A DNA stretch of 64,000 bases from Pipra filicauda (Eukaryota > Chordata > Aves > Passeriformes > Pipridae), in the NCBI RefSeq assembly GCF_003945595.2, contig NW_024104413.1:274001-338000 (forward strand), written 5' to 3'. Below the pieces are notes generated by a model, which was given only the letters and a program-made list of their open reading frames with translations, was not told the origin of the DNA and searched no databases. Positions 23,001-35,770 of this stretch are shown here, piece by piece. Positions within the stretch are counted from its first letter, which is position 1. Each line of letters starts with the position of its first letter. A program made the translations under genes and the position numbers.

Positions 23001-26000
23001 GTGGAAAGCTATAAAAGCCTTTTTATTTACTGCAGTTAAAAAATTCATTGAGGTCCACAGTGACCTATTCTAATACTCTTAATTGCTCTTAGAACAAGTC
23101 TCCCGGTTACCCGTCAGTATTTATTTGTCTGGGATGGTCTCTGATGGGTAAGCATGTTGAGAGGGGAAGACATGAGAGTGTCCAGAGCACGTGAAGATCC
23201 TCCAGTTCTCCAGAACAGTGCCTACAACCTGCAGGAAGAGCAGGTGAAATCCAAACTAACCTCATCACTACCAAGCCATGTCCTGGGAGCAGCTTTTAAA
23301 CAGGAAGCTGAAGCTCATGGTTCCAGTTATTGCAAGGTCAGACCTAAAATTAGTGATGAAAAGTAACCCTCTGATGAGAAGTGGAAGGAATATACATGAA
23401 GGTACATGGCATCACCGGAGACTGAACAAGGAATGGGGGGGTTTGCAGAGAATCTCAAACTTGGGTGTAGCAGGCAATAGGCATCCATGTGCAGGTACAC
23501 CCACTTCTTGTGCTGAGAAGGGATTTCAGCCTTTATTAGAGGGTGAAAGATGCAAAATAAGCTCCGACTCAGAGTTGGCACCTCTTGTTTTTCAATAAAG
23601 CAGAATTTTGACATCTTCATGACAATAAAATAGCTTTAAAACACAAGTAATCTCTTTTAATAAGACTGAGGAGGCTAGGCCCTCTCTCTTTCCTGAGCAG
23701 TTCACTTAGTGATCATCAGAGCCCACTTTTGTCCTATTCCAATCCAAGTCAAACACAAAAATAGTTTTTGGGGTGTTCACCATCAGTTCACTGTCACCCA
23801 GAGCTCCTGACACCGGCCACCCCAGATGAGAGCCTCTAAACACCAAGTTTGTTCCCACAAGCACCAGCAGCAATTGCCTTTCTTACTTCTTCAAGTACCC
23901 TTTGTATTATAGAGATGAGTGGTCACCAAAAGGCATTTCAACTCCAGTGGACACACCATCACTTTCCTCTGTGGCACCTGGAAGGTTTCACACCTTTTCA
24001 GGGCCAGTCTTGTTGCAAGAGAGATATTCCAAAATAAACAGGGCACAGGTGGTGCCCTGGTGGTTTGCTTGGCCCAACAGGGAGGAGGGGGGGTGTCTCT
24101 GGACTTTGTTTGAGAGAAACACCAAGGCAAAGATGTAGACTAGACCAGGGCGTTTTAGAGCCTAAAGTCTGTGGCCAAGACTAGGACCCAGCGTGGGGTG
24201 CAGGCAGGCTTTCCCCTCCTACACAAGATCTATCCTTTGATAACCAGGTATGGAATCCCCTAAACACTCTGCATGGTGACAGCTCCTAGGGACAGTGGAA
24301 AAAATTGATGAGCACAACCACCTTGTCACTGCCACCCAAAGAAATAGGTGAAAACTTACTCTGTGAACTGTTTTGAGGCTTTGTTTTGTTGCACCTACAC
24401 ACACCAGTTGCATGGCCCCACACCCCCTCCTTCAAAATGTCACAGTCTTCAACTCTAACAACAACCACTGAGGGGGAAATATAGTGTGTGCTGGCCAGGG
24501 TAACTCCTATGCTGTGGGGACAGCACTGGTCTGGCCTTTCCCCTCCACTCAGGGTTTGTGCCCACCTTGTTGTGAGTTTCCTCCTGGTGGCATCTCCTTT
24601 GACAGACAGTGGGCAAATACGAATTTTCACCTCTGTGGTTTCCAGGTGACTCTCTCAGGGAAAGTTTACTGGAGCTTTAGTCTTCCTGAAATGGCAGCAA
24701 GACTGAATAACCACTTCCTCTTAGCACAGCCGAGGAACCTCAAATGTGCAGTTGTTGCAATACAGTGTGAGGACACTCTCCCTCCTGCCTCTGCCGTACT
24801 CCCTTGCATGCATTAATATCACTTGTTACACACACACTGGGCAGTAACAAGGTTGGGAAATACCTGAGCAGCAAAAGCCACTCTGACAGCCTCGAAAGGG
24901 AGGCCAATGCTACCTTTTACTCTTCCCTGCAGTCAGCTTGTGCCTTTTTGCTCCCAGCAGCTGTAAACAAACTATATGTGGCAGTCACCAAAATCTATAC
25001 CTGCACCTCTTTTATAGTCTGGACAACTGAAGCATTTTGAGCCAAGCCCCAGAAGGATGGCTGTACTACATGTACTTGCAAGCTCTTCTGTTTTGCTGCA
25101 ATAAGGCAAAAACTAATAGTGATAACAGACAGCAACTTGCAACAGATGTTCAAAAAACTCATCTCTTAGGTTGCTTCTCTAACCAGAGGGGCACAGAATG
25201 TCCCCATCATCCACAGAAATGGACCCCAATGTCTATAATAAGAATCTGGGCTTGTGCACCTCTTCAGCAGTTTTTCTGAGCTCAGTATTTGAGCAGCTTG
25301 TCTACAAGCTGGGGTTAGTGTTGTCATAAGGCTTAATATTAAAACGGCTCATGTTTGACTGGACTTTAGAAGTCAAATTCCAGTCTCCTCTATGCAGCTT
25401 TCCACTGAAGCAAGGCAGATGGCTGTGACTTATTTAAGCACTGTGCTTCTTGGCACTGTACACAACACACAGGGGCAACCCTGAAGTGTTTCTGGAGATG
25501 GTGCTAACAGAGACCAGAACAAGCTTTGTGCAAATAATGCAACTGTTTTGACACCATTCCAATGAGACAACCCTGTGATTTCATGTGGAAAGCCCTGGGT
25601 TGGGTATGCAAGGAATCTCAGCCTCAGGTCACCTGTACAGTCACTTTGCATTGTCACAGGCTACAGCCTCCATTGGGGCTCTTCTTCCCATAGTTTTCCA
25701 CATAATTTAACTGTTTATTCTCCTTGTGGCTGACAAAGAATGAGCATGCAGGCAGGCCTGGTTCTACACCTGAGTTGTCTCAGCTATTTTTTGCCAGGAC
25801 CATCAAGTTGCCCCCACCTTCTTTTTTTGGCAGTCACAGATTTGATGTGCCCAGGCTGAAGAGGCTGCTCTGGGTCCTGATGTACCGCTGTAGTTTAAGG
25901 CTGTGCTCACATTTGGAGGTAACGTACTTAAATAATGACAATGATCATGCAACATTTTAAGTGCACTAAATAAATAACAAAACACAAACCCCCACCACCT

Positions 26001-26837
26001 TTGAAAGCTATATTGACTAAAAATCCCAGTTACAGAACAAAGAGCAAGTCTCCCAACCCCATGCCACTACTTGTTGTCCACAAAGAGTCTGTGGTTAAAA
26101 ACGTGCCTTACTCAATATATCAGCACATCATTAACACCTCTTTTCCAGCAGGCATGGTTTGAATAGTGAAAGCTCAGCCACAAACGCCTGTAGTAGCAAC
26201 ACAACCTGCAACAACTGTTGAGGTCTTCAGTGCACTAAACCAGTACAACCTGTAGCTACACATTTGTACCAGTGCAATTACCTCAGCTCCTGGTGCAATG
26301 GCTCATGAGTCAAGATGAATCTGATTTACACAAGAGGCTGACAGTCAAGGCAGGTTATGAACTCAGACATCAGAACAAGCAGTGCAGAATCCTTCACATT
26401 TGGAAAGCCAGAACCTCAAGTAACATCTGTGGACTACAGGTTCAGAAAATGTCACTTTGTGTTTGTGCATCTGGAGTTTGGAATTTCCACTCCAGCTCTT
26501 TGCAAGTGAGAGGTCAAATAGGGAAAAGGACAACATAAACACAACAAAAGGCTACAAAAGCTCATGGATTTGGAAGCCAGGACTGACCATAAAGGAAGGG
26601 ACTTTTAGGAAATAAACAGCAGAATAGCTTTTAAGCATGCTTTAAATCAATAATGGAAAATTCTGCATGCATGTAAGGGTACTTCACAGAAAAGGCCACA
26701 GGCATGGAGCCAGTACCTAAAGGAAACACAGAAAGAAACTTACTGGAAACTTCTGAATGAAGATAGCAGGTCTAGGCATGAATTATTTGCCTAAGCCAAA
26801 TTTATGACTGTCACAATCAATGGAAAGTTTGCAAAAA
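17066..26837. other. Intergenic DNA between TNIP2 and FAM193A, no gene recognised
   Basis: About 9.8 kb. The first 3 kb are AT-rich; from about 20.4 to 24.8 kb G+C is somewhat higher and open frames of 100-118 codons appear on both strands (for example 22276-22632 - and 22376-22726 +). These overlap each other and show no domain or splice context, so I do not call them. No tRNA, no clear transposon and no CpG island was seen. Confidence 0.5.
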
Positions 26838-27500
26838 TCATAGAATAGTTGAGCTTGGGAAGAAGAAGGTCTGAAGATCACCTAGTCCAACTTCCCCCAC
26901 TCAAAGCAGGGTCAGCTAGAGCAGGTTGTCTGGGGCTGTGGCCAGTCAGGTTTTGACCACCTCCAAGGATGAAGAGTCCACAACCTCTCCATGCAACCTG
27001 CTCCTGGTTCAATCACTCTCACAGCAGAAAAGTTTTTGCTTATGTTTAAATGGAATTTCATATTTCAGCTTGGGCCCACTGCTTCTTGCCCTGCAATAGG
27101 CACCACTGAGAAAAGTCTGGATCCATCTTCTGTACTGCCCCCAGATCAGGTATTTATATGCATTGGGAAGATCCCCCTGAGCCTTCTCTTTTACATGTTG
27201 GGCAGTCCCAGCTTTCACCTCTCCTTGTCTGATGGATGCTCCAAGACCTGAATCATCCTTGTGGTCCTTTGCTGGGCTCTCTTCAATACATCCATGTCTG
27301 TCTCATACTGGGGAGTCCAGAGCCAGACTCCACCAGATGTGTCTCACCAGTGCTGAGCAGAGGGGAACAATCACCTCCCTCGACCTACTGGTAATGCTCT
27401 GCCCAGTGGCTGCCACCTTTAGCATGAGGGACACACTGATGGCTCATGTTCAATGTGTCCACCAAGACCCCCAGGTTTACCTGAGCTTGAACTGTTTGAT
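26838..27500 (-). mobile_element. CR1 LINE, long 3' fragment of ORF2 and 3' end
   Basis: Begins at the left with ATCATAGAATAGTTGAGCTT (reverse of the CR1 tail) and continues through the characteristic blocks 'cagggtcagctagagcaggttg', 'gcaacctgctcc', 'gctgggctctcttcaatac', 'ctcaccagtgctgagcagaggg' and 'cacctccctcgacctactgg'. These lie in the order expected of an inverted CR1. About 0.66 kb survives, 5'-truncated and interrupted by many substitutions. The open frame at 27232-27624 on the + strand is antisense to this element and is not a gene. Confidence 0.9.
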
Positions 27501-30500
27501 ACCAGTCAAGACAATACAGACTCATTTCTCCCTTTCTCCTGCCTCTCACCCGACTCAAATCCTGAAAGGGATTTTATGTATTCATTCATTAACTATCACA
27601 TTCAAAGTATCTACAAGTGAATAAATACCCCCATTGAGGAACAGAGGAGACACCTAAAATCTCAGCTAAAACACTAAACAAAGACACTTATCTCAGGAAC
27701 CAGTGCTGAGTATTCAGAACAACAGCTTATTTAGCATGGATTTTTAAACAAGCACTTGAAATGTTTATAAGAAAGACAACACAGTGCATTGTTGGCAGGG
27801 ATGGAGGGTGAAGAGGAAGGAAATAAACTTTCCACTTTATTTTGGCAGACTCTTGAAATTCCTCAATTCAGATGCACAGGCTTGTTTTGAAAACTTGGCT
27901 AACAAAAAGAAAGCAAGAGAGCTTTGAAAATCTGGGAGGTCTAACGCAGGAACCCATTTTATAACTAGGTCCTCCATAGCTAAAATCCCACTGGTATGGT
28001 TTCACCACACCCACATTAGACCCTCTCCATCGCCTGGCTGGATATTGCTCAGTTATCCCTTCTCTCCTGACTTCACGGCCCATGACATCTGTACTTTTTT
28101 GCAGCTTGAGCAGGTTTTATGGTAAGCCTGGGGTACAGCAACTGTTGTTATGTCTGATTTCCTAATGGCGCAGTTAGATGAGATTTCTACATCTCTTTCT
28201 TTGTAGCTGCTCTCTCATTTTGTGAAGACTGAATCACATTGGACCATGTGCAAACTAGCGCGTGATACCACAGAAATCCCTCACGCTTATTGCCAGTGCC
28301 TGTAGAATTCCCTCCTCTGTCTTACAACACTGATGCTGCTCCCTTGCTCACACAGGTGAGGCAACAGTAGCATTGACTAAAACCAAACAATCATTTTGGA
28401 AACTCTCCAGTGAGTTGGTGAGTGCATCACAAATGTGACTGGCAACCTGTGTGCTTTCCCAGGCTGCATGAGGGTCACCCTGAGAAGCTGGTTTACATCT
28501 ACTGAAGAACTAGAGCAAGGCTAAGCACAGAACACTTCCACTGTTTTCTAAGCCAGGATCTGAATTGCTGGTACTTAAAGTGAAGAAAAGGGCAGTACTC
28601 ACTGCTGACATGACTGAATTTCTGATTTTAATATGACTGACTCTATATATAATTACACCAAACTTCAGCATGTCCTTCTGAAACTCGTCTGTGTGCATAC
28701 AGTATTTAGTGCCCTGATATTAAAATGAAAGAGGAAAATGGAAGTTGGACTCTGACCAAGAGAAAAGGACTGAAATTAATAAAAGAGCAGAGTTCCTGCT
28801 GTCCTTACCAAAGTCAGCTGTAACAGAGCAGAAAACACAACAAACACAAGTGATAACAAGAGAGCATGAACTTAAATTAGGGATTTATGAGATACATTAC
28901 GTTTTTCAAAGTAACTGGGTTGCTGCTAATCATCAAAAAGTTTATAATAAAAATATTAGTTGAATTTTTTGAATTCCCAGAGAGATTCAATCTTGTTTTG
29001 AAAGTCATGAATAAAACTCCAGAAGGGACAAACATCTTAAAAATGAAACCAAACTAACCTCCTTTCAAAAGAACAAGCAGATGATTTTTAGGTACCTGAC
29101 AGCAAGGAGGTGACTTATGCTTGAAAAATTCATCTTGGCTGCTACTCATGGTCAAATTGCAGACTGTTTCCTCCTTTTTCAGGGTAACAACAGCTCTTGT
29201 GGACAGAAGAAAAACAACAGATATTGTGAAAGAGAGTTTCAATGCCTTTTTCACATAACATTTTAGTAAATAAACTCTGAAAAACATTATCTTCGAGGGC
29301 GAAAAACTGGTCTATGAGAACGTACCAGCGAGGCTCCTCAAAGATTGGTCCTGAACCTAACAATGAGATATTTTCATTACTACTTGGGGGATGGACAGAG
29401 AAAATGTACTAAATACACGTGCAGACCCCACATGAAAATAAGGTGCCAGTGCACAGATGAAAGGAATCAGAATGGCTTTGGCAAACAGATGTTTTGGGAA
29501 ATGCTGGCAATTCAGCAAGTACAAATGTGAAGTTTGAGGACAACGAACTGCACAAATATGTGTCAAGGAATCACTTAAGGGCCAATTCCTCAAAAAGAAT
29601 CAGAGGCTGGATTGAGCCACAGGCTGCTACCAATAAGCCAGACACAAAGGAGCAGAGGATAAAGAGAAGAGGTGTCAGATGGATGTGAAGAAATCTCTCT
29701 GCTCCACATGGGGTTAACAAAGCACAGCTGAAGTACTGCACTGTGCTTTGGAAATTGTGTATCAAGAAAAACATGGGGGAAAATAACAATAGTAAAAAAA
29801 TTGGACAGCAAGCCATAGGACTTCAACAAAATATTATAAAATATGACAACAGAACATAAGATTGAGGGAAGTCCAGCTACATCCTTGTAAAAAGCAAGGA
29901 AACCATGCAGCCTGCCTCCAGTCTTTCCAGTACAGCAAATTTCATTAGTTTCCTCCATTGGAAAATTCCAACCAGTGTTCACTTGGTTCCTACCCTGTTT
30001 TCCTTCCAGAGCACTGTGCATTTCCCTTCTGCAAGGAGCCTTTGCAGCCTGTGGAGCCTGCTGTAGCTCTCTGCCAGCTGGCAGCCCTGCCCCACTCTGC
30101 AGGAGCATCTCCAGCCATTTATAGGGATGGAACAATCCCTCTCTCCAAAGAGGGCCACATGAGGAACTGGAGACCATATGAACGAGCAGTTGCCTCCTGC
30201 CATGCTGCCCTTCTCAGACATGATGTGCATCATGCAGTACTTCTGCAACAAACCAAAGACAAACAACACAGTGCACCACTTGCCATGGCCACTCACTACA
30301 CTGGCTGCAAAGAATCTCCAAAATACACGTATGAATATAACAGAAGAGTGTATATTTGATTAAATCATGTGCATGTATACATCTACATCCGGTGGTGGGG
30401 CAGGAATCTTCCTGCTGCAGGGCAGTGCTCTAAGAGACACCTTGTTCAGAGATGCCTCTTCCATTCTGTCCTGATAAAGTTTTTCCACTACACATGCAAA

Positions 30501-33500
30501 TCCTGATAGGGGCTCAGACAGACTGTCTGAAAGGAGACCTGAACCTGATTCTCCTGACCTGCAGATGGGCCCACTCTTCACCCTGGCCTTCTGGTTCACA
30601 CAAGTTCTTTCTTTCTGCATCTCCCCTGGAAGAGTCAATAGTTCAACTGAGGTTAAGTTTCAATAAAAGTTTTGGTTCTGCTAAGTTTGCTTTCTCCAAA
30701 ACCAAAACCAGCTTTTCAAAACCTCCCAAGTATCTCCAGGTCTTGTATTTTCAATTCTTTCAAGCATCTCATCCCATTTTCACTGATTCCTCAAATACTG
30801 TAATTTGGAAATCACTTGGTTGCATGTTCTGCCATGTCTGGGAGCTGCATCGCTTCCACGCATCCTCCAATCCAAGGACAAAAAAACCAGACAAAAACTT
30901 TGCATTCCCACTATACTAGTCAGGACTAGAAAAATCATAAAAGCCGTGAGATTTTGTTCTTCCAGCTTCCAAAAGCCTTCAGCTACACAGATCCAAGTTT
31001 TGCTTTCATGAAGCTGCATGTTTACAAGAAGCTGAAACCCCTTTGCCAGTTTTTCTTTTCCTTTTCGTGCCTACCTCTTCCCTTCTTCTCCCTTCCAGGC
31101 TTAACCTTTTGTTCTTTTTTTCTTGGCTCCTGCAAAGCCTTTCCACTAACCACCACCACTTTAGGGAGGTCTGACATAGGGGCTCCCATTGTATAGGTAG
31201 GGATTGTGTCATTCAATCCTTGACACAGTGGTAAAGGAGTCACCTCAGTACATTTAATCTGGGTTGGGCTTTAATCAGCACCACTGACTAATGCCAAACA
31301 ATTGGAACTAGGAAGGGAAAAAGAAAAAAAAAGTACACTCCCTATGCCACCCCCCCATCTGTAACAAAAAAAAGCCCATCCCTGATCCCAGTGAACAAAG
31401 TTCATGGATTTTTAATGCCTGGATCCAATTCCTCAGGCTCCTCTTCCCAGATACCAGCCTCAAAGCAGAGGGGCAGTCCTGCTCTCGATAGCAGAGACTT
31501 GTAGTGGTTAAAGCTCCTACTGCTGCCTTAAAACACAGCTGAGACTGGAGTGACAATACCCAAGTGTGACTCCAAGAAGCCTCCACTGCCAGGGACTGCT
31601 CAGCAGCTCCAGCCAAGCAGCTCCAGCAGAGCAGTGATGGGGTTCAACCGCCCACAGTGGGGGTGAAATGGGTCAGCACGTGGTGGATGTGGAAAGATTT
31701 GCAGCAGCAGAGTGTAGGCTGCATTTGGAGCTTCCCAGTAACCCTGGCTCATCAGATTTGGTGTTGCTGTAAGAATGCCCAGCATTGCTGCAAAAATGAC
31801 AGTATAGAAAGGCCCTAAATTTATGGACAAAAAGATGATGAGCAGAAGGGCTGATGTGGAAGAAAGGCCGAGAAAGCAATCCTGTCTTTGGCAGCGCTGG
31901 TGAGAACTGTACATCTGGTTTCACCTCCTGCTTCCCTGCAACGTTCCCCTGCACAGGTGGAGGGTGGCTGCGGGAGCAGGAACAGACAGGGTGCTGTGGA
32001 CACACTCCTACAGCCGCTTCCCAGCTAAGGGGAGTACCTCTGGCTACAGCCAGGTGCTCTGGCTTCGTAAGTAGAAGTACCAGGTACCCAAAACCAGGAT
32101 ACATCTGCCACAGGGCTGTCTCTTCTGCTAGAAAAGAGAACACTTGGGAGGGCTGAGAAAAGTAAATTAAAGGGGCTGGGGATGAAAATAAAAGGCAGAA
32201 AAACTGAGGGCATTTTGTCTTGGGACAATGAGAGGAATGCCAGGCAAAATCTTCCAGGAAAAGAATAAAAATCAAGCGAAACAGAAGAAAACACAATGGC
32301 ATATTTAACACTGGCTTTGCATGGCAGACCAAATACCAAATGACTTCATGCAGAGACCCAGTAGAGGAGCTGGAAGGTAATAGAGTCCTCCAGAAATAGA
32401 AGTTCAACACCAGACTGAGGTATGATGTCATCTTTGATGTTATTTCAGGACAAGAGTTTAAAGAAAGGTGATCTCTTTCACTAGACCAACTAATACCTCG
32501 GACAAAACAGCTATCCCTCTACCTCAGATTGGTCTGAAAAAGTATTCCATCCTTTTCCACATAATAAATGCTGCCTGTACCATCTCTCTGGGTCAGCCAA
32601 AATTGGCTTGTGGTAAGGCTGAAAAATAAGTTAAAGTTTCCTTCCAATTTTTCCAAAAAGAAAAAGATCTACTGTTTCAGAATAAGACTAGTGCTTCAGA
32701 ACTCATTAAGTTTCTTTCAAAAATTCATTAAAAACTTCAAGAATTATTTGAAATTTTCTTATAATTTTCTTATAATATCATCTTCTGGATCTTTCTTGAA
32801 CAACTACCTTTCTTAGCATATATTTGGACATTTCAGTACACTTGAAAAGAGACCGGATGCCTAATTCCCTGATTTCCATGGGATCAATGATGTATCAGCA
32901 TAGATCATTGACATTTAAAGCCTCTTTATGCTTCTACATTCCCAAGAAACCCAAAAGTAGTTCAAACTAGTAAAGCCAATGACAAAACTCTTCAACTGCA
33001 AAAAACACACTTAAGGAATGGAAAGTGCTAATTTTGGGAAGGATTTTGAAATCAAATTCCTTGCATGCAGCATAGATTAGACTGTCAGGATCAGCTTCCT
33101 GTTTTCTTCTCAGCTCCTCTTCTTAAAAGAATTTTGCTTTTGTAATCCTGGGAATTATTGATATTCTGAAGCACAGCTTGTGTGTTTTCCTTTGGGATCA
33201 GAAAAGAAACCAAAACAATTTAAGGGAAGATATTCCTTTCCATTTCTTAGAGTTGTGTCATTTGGGAGGGGAGAGCAGAATAGAAGGAAACAGGTGTGGA
33301 ACTTGGAGAAGACCAACAACTATAACTTATAACAATATAAAACCATCCTCTCCCTCTCCAGCAAAGTCACCTTTTGTAAAAATCACAAATCCATGTCTTA
33401 ACTGATACGTATTGGCACACCACTGCACACAAAGTCTGACCTGGTGCTTATAGGCAGAGTACCTTTTGTGAGTCATTCAGGAAACATTATGTCCTTGGCC

Positions 33501-33639
33501 CTACCAAGGTTATTTTAAAGTTCCCCGAACATACCAGGGCAGGGATCAGGTGCCACAATCAAGACAAAAAGAAACTGGGAATTGGAGAGATTAACCAAAG
33601 ACATTGTGCTAACTTATAAATCCATTTCTCATCACCACT
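27501..33639. other. Intergenic DNA, no gene recognised
   Basis: 6.1 kb with no splice-bounded exon that I can support. The longest open frames are 29590-30177 (-, 195 codons) and 31673-32431 (-, 252 codons). Both are rich in residues typical of chance translation, and neither contains a recognisable domain. The first overlaps a probable old CR1. Pyrimidine-rich runs occur at 31040-31130. Confidence 0.5.
29340..29900 (+). mobile_element. Probable very old CR1-like LINE remnant
   Basis: Blocks resembling diverged CR1 ORF2 appear in the right order: 'tactacttgggggatggacagag' like the CR1 acttggatgatgg block, then 'cagctgaagtactgcactgtgctttgg', like the CR1 gctggagtactgcatccagttctgg block. Divergence is high, and boundaries are approximate. 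Confidence 0.4.
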
Positions 33640-34200
33640 GTACAGTTTGGGTCACCTCCTAATAAATTATATACAGACAATATACAGAATACATAAAAAA
33701 GGAACCAAACAGACATACAGAAAGGCTTTCACACAAGGAAAGATTAACTGAGCTCAAACGTTTTACGTAGGAAGATAGATGACTGATGGGTGGGGTTTAC
33801 CAAATCAGGAGTGAGCAACGTGGTGAATGGAGGATTAGTACTTGTTGGTTTTCATAACGCAGGGATTCAGTGTAAAGTGAGGAAAAAGCCCCAAACAAAC
33901 CCAAACCACAACGTTATTTCATTAAAAAAAAGCATAATCACATTTGGGAATTCACTGCCATGGGATGTTTTAGATGGCAAAAAGATAAATGGGTTCAAAA
34001 ATGATCAGATGAACTGAAAGAAGAAATGTCTGTTGGCTTTTAAGCACAAGTGTGGATGACAGCATCTGGTTCAGGAAGTCCCTAAACCACTAGCTGACAA
34101 AAGCCAACAGGGAATCCTCAGGGAAATAAGATTAGAAGAACCAATGTACAGTCATCACTGTACTAATCATCACTGGCCTCTGTCAGAGGCTGCCCCCAGA
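33640..34200 (+). mobile_element. Ancient CR1-family LINE 3' portion
   Basis: The stretch around 33950-34110 reads 'ttcactgccatgggatgttttagatggcaaaaag', 'ggttcaaaaatgatcagatgaa' and later 'ggttcaggaagtccctaaaccactagctg'. These match the order and wording of old reptile/bird CR1 subfamilies that predate the avian-specific ones. No canonical ATTCTATGA tail is left. The left boundary is uncertain. Confidence 0.65.
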
Positions 34201-34981
34201 CTCTTTATCAGGGACTGCAATTTTCATATTCTTGTACTGGCACACACAGAAAGGTAACAAAGCTCTGTACCTCTTCTTGCTTTTGGGAGATTCCTACAGA
34301 AAGTCTGTCGTGGTCTGAGGGTTTGTATAATTGTTTTCAGTCCTGTTCATTCTATCTGGGAAACTGACGGGTCGGAGATAAGAAATCAGATTAGTAGATA
34401 AAGGGAATTCATTTTGATGACTGTAAATTATCTGCCAGTGCACATGTAACACCACTACAGCATAACTACCTGAAGGACATGCTGAAATTACGTGGTGTAA
34501 TGCTCTTCTGGATCCAGACATCTCTTTACTCAACTTATTTCTGTAAAACACACCAAAAAGAGCTAATCCAACTGAAAGGAAAGACATGCCTATGGTACAA
34601 ACCAAGCAAAAATAGTTGTTTTCTGGCCATTCATTTACCTTGCCTTCTTTCTTTAAAATCCCTCAAAGAATTCTATCATTTATTAGAAACAACCCAAAAC
34701 CTGAAAAATCACCAGCTAGATTTTCTTTATTTGCAGGCCACCTTTAGCTAGTCTGTTCAGCAGAAGAAATCATTTTAGTTTTTGCCATTAAGTAAGAGTG
34801 GTCTTTGGCAATGTTAGCATAAAGTAAGGAGTCCAAAAACTCTAGTTTCCTATTGCTGCTTCTAAAAGGGACCTCTTTGAGGAATTAATTTTGATAGCCT
34901 TACTATAAACACATCATTTGGTGAGGGTACTTGGAAATAGTGCCCTTTACAAGAAGAATACCTTGACTACAGTCTGATTAT
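34201..34981. other. Intergenic DNA, no gene recognised
   Basis: AT-rich sequence with no named repeat and no coding exon. Overlapping open frames of about 90-100 codons on both strands look random. Confidence 0.5.
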
Positions 34982-35132
34982 CATAGAATAATTTGGTTGA
35001 AAGGGACCTTAAAGACCATCTAAGTTCCCCTGTCATGGACCTTCCACTAGACCAGTTGCTCAAAGCCCCATCCAACCTGGCCTTGAACACTGCCAGGGAT
35101 GGGACATCCACCACTTCTCCGGGCAATTATGA
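34982..35132 (-). mobile_element. CR1 LINE 3' end
   Basis: Starts ATCATAGAATAATTTGG, followed by 'aaagggaccttaaagaccatc', 'ccatccaacctggccttgaacac' and 'gggatgggacatccaccac', all standard CR1 3' end wording in inverted orientation. It stops abruptly at about 35132. Confidence 0.9.
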
Positions 35133-35425
35133 TCTTGATATCTCTAACAAAAGAAGAGCTCTTAAAGATATCTGTGGCACAACACATCCCCCTCCACCCA
35201 CCCAACAGAGCTGTTAGAAAGTGTCTGAATAGACCAAGGGAACCCAAACTTGAAATTTTTGGTATGGTCCCCACATCCTCCACCCTCAGGATTTTTTCTC
35301 TGAATGCCCACTGCATAACCTGGAGGAAGACACACATATTGTGGCTTCCCATCTCTGCAGCTAAGTGAAATTCCCTTTGGTTAACCACCTGTTAGCTGTA
35401 TAACACGGCATTTGCTTCAGGGTGA

Positions 35426-35770
35426 ACCTTAACCAAAAGGCGCAGAGACGCCGCCGCTGTGTCACGTTCACAAAACTCCACCGCTGGAGATTTACACTTC
35501 TGAAAATCCAGCGACTTTGCATCTATTTGCTCGAGAAAAGGAGCGGCTTCCTGCAGTTCTCTGAACGCGCCCTCCCTTCGCCCCACGAATTCTACCCGGG
35601 TACTTTCGAGCGTGACACGCCGGAGGACAGAAGGGTCACTTCCTCGTCGGGCTCCCTGAAATTCCCTGATTTCGTCAGGCACAGCGCTGCCGCAGCCGAG
35701 CGCAAGGCACAGGAAGCAGAGAAGCGCAGCTTGCTAACGACAGCCAGAGGACAGCGCGGCTGCCTGGGAA
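35426..35770. promoter_or_regulatory. Isolated CpG-dense patch, possible promoter of an unrecognised transcript
   Basis: By eye about 29 CpG dinucleotides lie in roughly 345 bp, clustered as in GACGCCGCCGCTG, GAACGCGCCC, TCGAGCGTGACACGCCGG and CAGCGCGGC, whereas the surrounding kilobases have almost none. It is the only such island in the 42-kb gap between TNIP2 and FAM193A. Both strands are open across much of it (35422-35868 + and 35392-35682 -), which a stop-poor GC-rich sequence does by chance. No coding family is recognised. It could be a lncRNA promoter, an enhancer, or the remains of a GC-rich insertion. Confidence 0.5.

Noticed and set aside
27232..27624. A 130-codon plus-strand frame
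   Set aside because: It lies over the inverted CR1 at 26838-27500 and reads the element's antisense strand.
29590..30177. A 195-codon minus-strand frame
   Set aside because: Its 3' half is antisense to a probable old CR1, and the rest has no domain or splice context.
35133..35395. Possible continuation of the CR1 that ends at 35132
   Set aside because: The sequence after 35132 no longer follows CR1 wording that I can recognise, so the element was not extended.
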